20,420 nucleotides of DNA. It comes from Lachnoclostridium sp. UBA3320 (lineage in GTDB: Bacteria; Bacillota; Clostridia; Lachnospirales; Lachnospiraceae). The DNA lies in assembly GCA_002361175.1 (NCBI GenBank), contig DESG01000049.1, forward strand, positions 1-20,420, given 5' to 3'. Below the pieces are notes generated by a model. That model saw nothing but the letters and a program-made list of their open reading frames with translations, was not told where the DNA came from and did not search any database. Position numbers and translations under genes: made by a program. Positions 1 through 5,332 of the stretch are shown here, in pieces; positions within the stretch are counted from its first letter, which is position 1; each line of letters opens with the position of its first letter.

Positions 1-670
1 AAGATATGGTTTCCATGGTACAAGCCATAGTTTTGTTTCAAAAAGACTTGCAGAACTTGCGGGGCTTGACTATGAAAATTCAAAGCTTATTGTCTGCCAT
101 ATCGGAAGTGGAGCAAGTATTTCAGCTATTAAAAATGGCAAGTCAGTTGATACAAGTATGGGTATGACACCATTAGAAGGTCTTGCTATGGGTACACGTT
201 CAGGAGATATGGACCCTGCAATAATTGAATTTATCTGCCAAAAAGAGAATATTAGTGTAAGTGACTTTACTATGATTTTAAATAAAAAATCAGGTGTTCT
301 TGGTATGTCAGGTGTTTCAAGTGATTTAAGGGACCTTGAGGCAGCTTCTAACGAAGGCAATAAAGATGCCAAGAATGCACTTGATGTATTTGTATATCGT
401 ATAATTAAATATATAGGAGCTTACTATGTAGCACTTGGCGGCACAGATGCAATAGCACTTACAGCAGGAGTAGGAGAGAACAGCAGCGAGGTACGTAAGG
501 CAATTATGGAAGGATTAGCTGCCATAGGGGTTAAAATGGATGAAGAAGCTAATAAAAAACGTGGAGAAGAAGTTCTTCTTTCTACACCTGACAGTAAAGT
601 ACCTGTATGGATTGTTCCAACAAACGAAGAACTTGCAATCGCCAGAGAAACTGCACGTCTTGCATTTTAA
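1..670 (+). CDS. ackA: Acetate kinase, C-terminal part (5' end outside window)
   Basis: Acetate kinase makes ATP and acetate from acetyl phosphate and ADP in the cytoplasm, the last step of the Pta-AckA fermentation route. The open frame runs from base 2 without a start, so the N-terminus is missing; about 222 residues remain of a family usually near 400. Visible family motifs are YGFHGTSH at the very beginning, then HIGSGASI, the TSMGMTPLEGLAMGTRSGD signature, FTAGVGEN-like TAGVGENSSEVR, and the C-terminal PTNEELAIARET containing the conserved Glu. The HxGxG motif carries Ser where many acetate kinases have Asn. The TAA stop is at 668-670, and no clear terminator follows it. The gene identity is near certain. 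Confidence 0.97.
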   Translation, partial: RYGFHGTSHSFVSKRLAELAGLDYENSKLIVCHIGSGASISAIKNGKSVDTSMGMTPLEGLAMGTRSGDMDPAIIEFICQKENISVSDFTMILNKKSGVLGMSGVSSDLRDLEAASNEGNKDAKNALDVFVYRIIKYIGAYYVALGGTDAIALTAGVGENSSEVRKAIMEGLAAIGVKMDEEANKKRGEEVLLSTPDSKVPVWIVPTNEELAIARETARLAF

Positions 671-692
671 ATCACACAATGCTACCATACAC

Positions 693-719
693 TAATTTTT
701 ATACAAATAATGCCGATAA
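693..719 (+). promoter_or_regulatory. Sigma-28 (FliA/SigD)-type promoter
   Basis: TAAT (693-696), a 15-base spacer and GCCGATAA (712-719) match the flagellar sigma consensus TAAA-N15-GCCGATAA except for one base in the -35 element. It lies about 50 bases before the ATG at 771. This is a motif-based call. Confidence 0.72.
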
Positions 720-755
720 AAATAGTAGTATCATAAATAATATTTGTATATAGTC

Positions 756-762
756 AAGGAGG
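756..762 (+). promoter_or_regulatory. RBS fixing the start at 771
   Basis: AAGGAGG ends 8 bases before the ATG at 771. This favours 771 over an in-frame TTG at 744, which has no such site. Confidence 0.85.
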
Positions 763-770
763 ATGAATTT

Positions 771-1439
771 ATGAATGGTATAAGTAGCTATGGTGCATAT
801 TTAAGTAATCAGTACAATAATAGTATTACAAATAATCAAAGAACGAATAGTACAAAGCAGACACAGGCTTCAAATGATAAAGATGAAGTTAAATTAAGTG
901 ATAGAGCTAAAAATTTATTGAAAGAACTTAGACAAACTTATGGCAATGTAGATTTTATGGTTGCAAGTTATAGTTCAGATGAGGAAGCTGATACTTATTT
1001 ATCAAGAGGAACAAAAGATTTTAGCGTTCTTATAGACCCTGAAGAACTTGAAAAAATGGCTAGTGATGAAGATACCAAAAAGAAAAACTTAGGTATTATT
1101 GATGAAGCAATGGGCAAGCTTTCTGATATGAAAGATAAGCTCGGTGACAAAAAAGACGAAGTTACACGTCTTGGCGTTTCTATTGATAAAAATGGAACAG
1201 TGTCATATTTTGCTGAATTAGAGACATTAAGTGAAAAACAGAGAGAACGTATAGAAGAAGCTAAAGAAAATAAAAAAGAAGAAGAGGGTGGCTACATACA
1301 GAGTTCACGTGTAAAAAGGACAAAGGTTACAGCAGATTCAGTAGATGGACTTTTTGACAAAATCAACAATGTTGATTGGTCTAAAATAAAAGAAGAGAAG
1401 CCAGACCCAGAGATGAATAGGTTTGATTTTAGCATCTGA
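771..1439 (+). CDS. DUF6033-like protein, probable motility-regulon member
   Basis: A 222-residue hydrophilic protein with no signal peptide or membrane segment, so probably cytoplasmic. Residues about 1-40 are rich in Asn, Gln, Ser and Thr. Then comes DEVKLSDRAKNLLKEL, a pattern like that in FlgM and other flagellum-associated proteins. A central part contains VDFMVASYSSDEEAD, and charged helices with probable coiled coil occupy about 100-175. I associate the overall sequence with the DUF6033 family of Lachnospiraceae from memory, not from a search. The start is set by AAGGAGG 8 bases upstream. The gene stands alone between a sigma-28-type promoter and a strong terminator, which suggests co-regulation with motility genes. 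The biochemical function is unknown. Confidence 0.85.
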   Translation: MNGISSYGAYLSNQYNNSITNNQRTNSTKQTQASNDKDEVKLSDRAKNLLKELRQTYGNVDFMVASYSSDEEADTYLSRGTKDFSVLIDPEELEKMASDEDTKKKNLGIIDEAMGKLSDMKDKLGDKKDEVTRLGVSIDKNGTVSYFAELETLSEKQRERIEEAKENKKEEEGGYIQSSRVKRTKVTADSVDGLFDKINNVDWSKIKEEKPDPEMNRFDFSI

Positions 1440-1464
1440 TTTTATGAATTGTTATCATATGTAG

Positions 1465-1505
1465 ACCCAGCTCTAATTTAAAAGAAGAGCTGGGTTGTTT
1501 TCTTT
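1465..1505 (+). terminator. Intrinsic terminator of the DUF6033-like gene
   Basis: A perfect 10-bp stem (ACCCAGCTCT at 1465-1474 and AGAGCTGGGT at 1486-1495) with an 11-base loop is followed by TGTTTTCTTT. Confidence 0.92.
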
Positions 1506-1508
1506 GTA

Positions 1509-1537
1509 TTGACACCTTTGAACTTCAATAGTAGAAT
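1509..1537 (+). promoter_or_regulatory. Vegetative promoter of the BlaI-type regulator
   Basis: TTGACA (1509-1514), a 17-base spacer and TAGAAT (1532-1537). It begins just behind the preceding terminator. The leader to the start at 1625 is about 80 bases and contains TGTATACA at 1603-1610; whether that is an operator is unclear. Confidence 0.75.
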
Positions 1538-1624
1538 ATATTTGTAAAGGCAGTTATATTTGTTTTCAATATGGCTGTTTTAATTTGTGCTTTCTTTATT
1601 AATGTATACAAGAGGAGGTAAAGA

Positions 1625-2008
1625 ATGGGTGAAATACGGTTACATGAGGGAGAATTAAATGTAATGGAGCTTTTATGGTCAAATAAAGCTTTAGCTGCTA
1701 GGGATATTGCTAAAATTATCAAAGAATACATAGGATGGGAAAAAAATACTACATATACAGTGATAAAACGGCTTATTGACAAAAAAGCTATTACACGTGA
1801 AGACCCAGGGTTTATATGCAGAGCTAATGTATCTAAAAAGAAAATCCAGAATATAGAAACACAGGCTTTACTTAATCAAATGTATAATGGTTCAATTTCA
1901 AATTTTATAACAACTTACTTAACTGAACAAAAACTATCAAAAGGAGATATAGAAGAACTTAAAAAAATTATTTCAAATCAGTCGCCAAAACCGACTAAAT
2001 ATTATTAG
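1625..2008 (+). CDS. BlaI/MecI/CopY-family transcriptional repressor
   Basis: A 127-residue winged-helix DNA-binding protein. The N-terminal 80 residues carry the family pattern: LHEGELNVMELLW, then a helix-turn-helix around AARDIAKII, then KNTTYTVIKRLIDKKAITRE as recognition helix and wing. The C-terminal 45 residues would form the dimerisation arm. Members are usually paired with a BlaR1/MecR1 sensor protease, or with a copper transporter for CopY; neither is present, so this is an orphan whose target and inducer cannot be told. A strong GAGGAGG site precedes ATG 1625. The next gene on the same strand is the recombinase at 2094, behind a long palindrome without a T-run, so joint transcription is possible. 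Confidence 0.9.
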   Translation: MGEIRLHEGELNVMELLWSNKALAARDIAKIIKEYIGWEKNTTYTVIKRLIDKKAITREDPGFICRANVSKKKIQNIETQALLNQMYNGSISNFITTYLTEQKLSKGDIEELKKIISNQSPKPTKYY

Positions 2009-2018
2009 CAATAGTGGA

Positions 2019-2054
2019 TATCTCTTCGCTAAACCCTAGTTTAACGAAGAGATA
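2019..2054 (+). repeat. 36-bp near-perfect palindrome before the recombinase gene
   Basis: Arms TATCTCTTCGCTAAAC (2019-2034) and GTTTAACGAAGAGATA (2039-2054) pair over 16 positions with one mismatch around the 4-base centre CCTA. No T-run follows on either strand, so it is not a typical terminator. It lies 39 bases before the recombinase start and could be a recombination core, an operator or an mRNA hairpin. Confidence 0.8.
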
Positions 2055-2093
2055 CTTGCAAAAATATAGATAATTTTAAAGGGAGTTTTTATT

Positions 2094-3158
2094 ATGAAAA
2101 TATCAAAGAATGAAACTTTTCAACAACAAAGTATGCAAGAAAATACACTAAAATTAAGAGCTATATTAAAGGAATTGCCAGCATTTTGCAGAGATTATTT
2201 TCGTGGCATCGAACCATCAACATCTTTAAAAACACGTCTAGGCTATGCATATGACATAAGAACATTTTTCAGGTTTCTTATTTCCCAGAACCCTGCATTT
2301 AGTGATATAGATATAACTGGTATTACACTTGAGCACATTGAACAACTTAAACCTGTAGATATTGAGGAATATATGGAATATCTTAAATTATATTATTATA
2401 ATGGACAAAAATATACTAATGATGAGCATGGGATTCACCGTAAAATGGCATCATTACGCAATTTTTATCTATACTATCATAAAAGAGAACTTATTAAAAA
2501 CAATCCCACTGTTGTTGTAAATATGCCTAAGCTTCATGACCGAGAAATAATTCGTCTTGATACAGATGAGGTTGACGAGCTTTTAAACCTAGTTGAACAT
2601 GGCAGCGACAATCTCAAAGGTATTAAAAAAACGTATTATGAGAAAAATAAACTGAGAAATATTGCAATTTTCACGCTTTTTCTAGGAACTGGAATACGTG
2701 TTTCTGAATGCGTTGGGCTAAATATTGAAGATGTTGATTTCAAAGAAAACAGAATACGAATTATCCGCAAAGGAGGCAAAGAAGAATATGTTTACTTTGG
2801 TACAGAGGTTGCTGATGCTCTTGGCAATTATATAGAGCTTTCAAGGTGTTTGGTGCAACCTCAAAAAGGGCATGAGCATGCCCTCTTCTACTCTATACAA
2901 AAACGGCGTATTACTGTAAAGGCAGTTGAAAACCTTGTAACAGAATACGCCAGTCAGGTGACAACATTTAAGCATATCACACCACATAAGCTTAGAAGTA
3001 CATATGGCACTGCCCTATATCAGCAGACAGGTGATATTTACCTTGTAGCTGACGTTTTAGGACATAATGATGTCAATACTACAAAAAAACACTATGCTGC
3101 TATTGGTGATGATAGAAAGCGAAAAGCAGCAAAAGCTGTAACATTGCATAAAAACTAG
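2094..3158 (+). CDS. Tyrosine recombinase/integrase, XerC/D-like
   Basis: A 354-residue site-specific recombinase of the lambda-integrase superfamily. The N-terminal SAM-like DNA-binding domain spans about 25-135, and the catalytic domain about 150-345. All catalytic residues are visible: Arg202 in LGTGIRVSE, Lys226 in the RKGGK hairpin, His298 and Arg301 in HKLRS, His324 in VLGHNDV, and nucleophile Tyr334 in KKHYAAI. The length is somewhat above the roughly 300 of classical Xer proteins. AAAGGGAG stands 8 bases before ATG 2094. No excisionase, phage genes or flanking direct repeats are seen, so it resembles a resident Xer-like enzyme more than part of an active element. Its stop lies 8 bases from the end of the convergent MATE gene. 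Confidence 0.93.
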   Translation: MKISKNETFQQQSMQENTLKLRAILKELPAFCRDYFRGIEPSTSLKTRLGYAYDIRTFFRFLISQNPAFSDIDITGITLEHIEQLKPVDIEEYMEYLKLYYYNGQKYTNDEHGIHRKMASLRNFYLYYHKRELIKNNPTVVVNMPKLHDREIIRLDTDEVDELLNLVEHGSDNLKGIKKTYYEKNKLRNIAIFTLFLGTGIRVSECVGLNIEDVDFKENRIRIIRKGGKEEYVYFGTEVADALGNYIELSRCLVQPQKGHEHALFYSIQKRRITVKAVENLVTEYASQVTTFKHITPHKLRSTYGTALYQQTGDIYLVADVLGHNDVNTTKKHYAAIGDDRKRKAAKAVTLHKN

Positions 3159-3166
3159 TCTCAGTA

Positions 3167-4495
3167 CTAATAGTGGTATACTTTTCTTTTTGCTAGTAAA
3201 AATGATTGTGATATAATAAATGCAAATATTTCTGCAACGGTGTTTGCACACCAGATTCCGTTAAGCCCAAATAATAATGGAAGGATAAGAACAGAAAGCA
3301 TCTGGAATACAAGCGTACGCAAGAAAGAGATTATGGCTGATACTCCACCATTGTTAAGTGCTGTAAAAAATGACGAAGTAAAGATATTCATTCCTGCTAA
3401 TATAAATGAAAATGCAAATATTCTAAATGCATTAACTGTCATATTAAAGAGTTCTGTATCATATCCGACAAAAATTTTGGCAAGTGGATATGCAAGAACT
3501 TGTGCAAGGCACATCATTATTACACCAGCAATCATCATAATTAGTAAGCTTTTATGACGCAAATTTTTTAGTTCATCATAGTGGAGTGCACCATAGTGAT
3601 ATCCCACAACAGGGGACGTCCCGATTGTATATCCAATAAAAATTGCCACAAAAATAAACTGTATATACATAAGGACACCATAAGCTGCAACACCGTTTTC
3701 TCCTGCAAATTTTAAAAGTTGTAAGTTATAAAGCATACTTACAAGCGAGCCTGATATACTTGACATAAGCTCTGATGAGCCGTTAGCACATGCCTTTAAT
3801 AATATTTTAGCTTTTAATTTAGTCTTTTTTAACTGCAATAGACTGTTATTGGGACGTATAAAGTAGATTAGCGGCACTAATCCTCCTACACATTCGCTCA
3901 TACCTGTAGCTAGTGCTGCACCTGCAACTCCCCATTTAAATCCCATAATAAATAAAGTATCCAGTGTCATATTGGTAATACCAGCACATACCGTAGCTGC
4001 AAGACCAAGCTTTGGTTTTTCTGCTGTTGTAAGAAATGTTTGGAATACATTCTGCAACATAAATGCTGTATTAAAAAACAGTGCAATTCTTCCATAGATA
4101 ACACAGTATTCAATCATTGAATCTGTTGCTCCAAGCAGCCGTGATATAGGGCGTATTAAAGCAATTCCTATTATTGATAAAATAACTCCACATATAACTG
4201 TAAATACAACAACCATTGAAAAGTAATTGTTTGCCTTGTCTTTTTTACCCATTCCAAGTGTCTTTGCAACTAGCGCACTGCCTCCTGTTCCAATCATAAA
4301 GCCAACTCCGCCAATTACCATAATAAATGGCATTATAAGATTGATTGCAGCAAATGGAACTTTACCAGTGAAGTTTGATACAAATAAACCGTCTACTACT
4401 CCATAAATCGAAGTAAATACCATCATTACAATCGGCGGAAAACAGAAACGCATTATTTTTTTATAAGTAAAATGGTCAGATAAACGTATCTCCAT
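3167..4495 (-). CDS. MATE-family multidrug efflux transporter (MepA-like)
   Basis: A 442-residue integral membrane protein with about 12 hydrophobic helices, as usual for MATE exporters, which move cationic drugs or metabolites outward in exchange for Na+ or H+. Typical features are the first helix with PPIVMMVFTSIYGVVDGLFVSNF, the loop GTGGSALVAKTLGMGKKDKAN, and the second-half repeat with SPVVGYHYGALHYDELK. AAGGAGTG lies 7 bases upstream of ATG 4495. The MarR-type gene ends only 21 bases upstream on the same strand, so the two form an operon laid out like staphylococcal mepRA. Expression is probably controlled by that regulator. The substrate cannot be told from sequence. No terminator is evident after the stop. 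Confidence 0.94.
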   Translation of the reverse strand: MEIRLSDHFTYKKIMRFCFPPIVMMVFTSIYGVVDGLFVSNFTGKVPFAAINLIMPFIMVIGGVGFMIGTGGSALVAKTLGMGKKDKANNYFSMVVVFTVICGVILSIIGIALIRPISRLLGATDSMIEYCVIYGRIALFFNTAFMLQNVFQTFLTTAEKPKLGLAATVCAGITNMTLDTLFIMGFKWGVAGAALATGMSECVGGLVPLIYFIRPNNSLLQLKKTKLKAKILLKACANGSSELMSSISGSLVSMLYNLQLLKFAGENGVAAYGVLMYIQFIFVAIFIGYTIGTSPVVGYHYGALHYDELKNLRHKSLLIMMIAGVIMMCLAQVLAYPLAKIFVGYDTELFNMTVNAFRIFAFSFILAGMNIFTSSFFTALNNGGVSAIISFLRTLVFQMLSVLILPLLFGLNGIWCANTVAEIFAFIISQSFLLAKRKVYHY

Positions 4496-4516
4496 ATTTT
4501 CACTCCTTGTCTATAT

Positions 4517-4969
4517 CTATTTATAAAATAATTCCTGCATATTTGCTACTAATAAATCTGTGTATTTATGAAAAAGATAAATAAAGATTTCCTGCTCTTC
4601 CACTGTCAGACCTGAAAATGTTTTCTTTTCTAACGCAATTACTTTGTCAATAGTTTGGTTTGCCAGTTCTGTTCCTTTTTTTGTCAGGTTTATCTGTTTT
4701 CCATTTCTTCCACCTGTTCCTTCAAGACTTATATAGCCTTCTTTTTCTAATTTTTTAAGAGCAGAGTTGACGGTCTGTTTAGGTTGATACATAGCATCAC
4801 ATATACTGCTCTGTGTTAAGTTTCCCTTTTCTTCACGAAGTATATACATAATCCAGAAAGCACAGTCAGACATTCCAAAGTTTCTTGCAGCTTTGTGGTA
4901 AAGCTCATCATTTTCTTTAATAATACTGTTATATTCTGCAAGTCTTTTACCTGTATTTTTCTTTTTCAA
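4517..4969 (-). CDS. MarR-family regulator of the MATE pump
   Basis: A 150-residue winged-helix protein of the MarR family. N-terminal helix about 5-35, helix-turn-helix around TQSSICDAMYQPKQTVNSALKKL (split here as about residues 52-75), wing LEGTGGRNGKQINLTKKG, and a C-terminal dimerisation helix. The start is TTG at 4969, supported by GGAGGG 8 bases upstream. The next in-frame ATG (MSDCAFW) would remove the first helix. A perfect inverted repeat lies at the predicted transcription start, so autorepression with relief by a pump substrate is likely. The MATE gene follows after 21 bases. Confidence 0.92.
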   Translation of the reverse strand: MKKKNTGKRLAEYNSIIKENDELYHKAARNFGMSDCAFWIMYILREEKGNLTQSSICDAMYQPKQTVNSALKKLEKEGYISLEGTGGRNGKQINLTKKGTELANQTIDKVIALEKKTFSGLTVEEQEIFIYLFHKYTDLLVANMQELFYK

Positions 4970-4977
4970 CTGACAAT

Positions 4978-4983
4978 CCCTCC
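4978..4983 (-). promoter_or_regulatory. RBS for the TTG start of the MarR gene
   Basis: GGAGGG on the minus strand ends 8 bases before TTG 4969 and decides for this non-ATG start. Confidence 0.82.
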
Positions 4984-4991
4984 ATTAAATT

Positions 4992-5005
4992 GTCCGAAAT
5001 CGGAC
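4992..5005 (-). promoter_or_regulatory. MarR-type operator
   Basis: A perfect inverted repeat, GTCCGA-N2-TCGGAC, begins about 8 bases downstream of the -10 box, over the predicted transcription start region. The placement is typical of an autorepressor operator. Binding by the adjacent MarR protein is inferred. Confidence 0.75.
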
Positions 5006-5014
5006 TTTTATAGC

Positions 5015-5043
5015 ATAATAATACTCTTTTAAATATTTGTCAA
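5015..5043 (-). promoter_or_regulatory. Vegetative promoter of the MarR-MATE operon
   Basis: On the minus strand, TTGACA (5043-5038), a 17-base spacer and TATTAT (5020-5015). Confidence 0.83.
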
Positions 5044-5061
5044 TAGTTTATTTATTACAAT

Positions 5062-5107
5062 AATATAAAAAGACACATGGTTTACATTTGCTGTTCCATG
5101 CGCCTTT
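5062..5107 (-). terminator. Intrinsic terminator behind the chemoreceptor gene and HAD relic
   Basis: On the minus strand, AAAGGCGCATGG (5107-5096) pairs with CCATGTGTCTTT (5080-5069) over 12 positions with two G-U pairs and a 15-base loop, then TTATATT. On the plus strand two pairs are lost and no T-run follows, so it acts on the minus strand. Confidence 0.75.
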
Positions 5108-5163
5108 ACGCTGTTAGCGTCACTAATTCATTAAGCAATAAATTAAAATAGCTTGTTGTACCT

Positions 5164-5322
5164 CTAGCAAATCAAGCACCTCTTTTCCAAATATGTAGCC
5201 ACACCATCCTCTTAATTTGAAAATGTTATATCATCAGCCACGTCTTTAACCTCTTGTATTGCATTGCCCATTGCTACACCAGTACCGCACATCTTTAACA
5301 TACCTATCTTTTCTTTCAACAA
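5164..5322 (-). pseudogene. Relic of a Cof-type HAD phosphatase C-terminus
   Basis: Read on the minus strand, a short frame begins 11 bases after the chemoreceptor stop codon. It contains MLKMCGTGVAMGNA at 5301-5260, then IQEVKDVADDITFSN, an in-frame TAA at 5214-5212, and EDGVATYLEKRCL up to TAG at 5166-5164. This order matches the extreme C-terminus of Cof/YidA-type HAD hydrolases: MGNA loop, AD..T.SN, DGVA..LEK. The rest of the protein, including the nucleophile Asp, is absent, and an in-frame TGA lies just upstream. I infer the decayed end of a lost gene, broken both by truncation and by a nonsense codon. No translation start is evident. Confidence 0.8.
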
Positions 5323-5332
5323 TCAAATTCTT

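Noticed and set aside
744..770. Upstream TTG start for the DUF6033-like gene
   Set aside because: No RBS before it, and it would code through the real RBS; ATG 771 has AAGGAGG at good distance.
2019..3158. Integrative element around the tyrosine recombinase
   Set aside because: No flanking direct repeats, tRNA target, excisionase or cargo genes are seen, so a mobile element is not supported.
3240..3557. Plus-strand 105-codon frame opposite the MATE gene
   Set aside because: Antisense shadow inside a clear transporter gene.
5108..5120. Small hairpin ACGCT-GTT-AGCGT as a separate terminator
   Set aside because: Only five pairs and no T-run on either strand; the stronger hairpin beside it explains termination.
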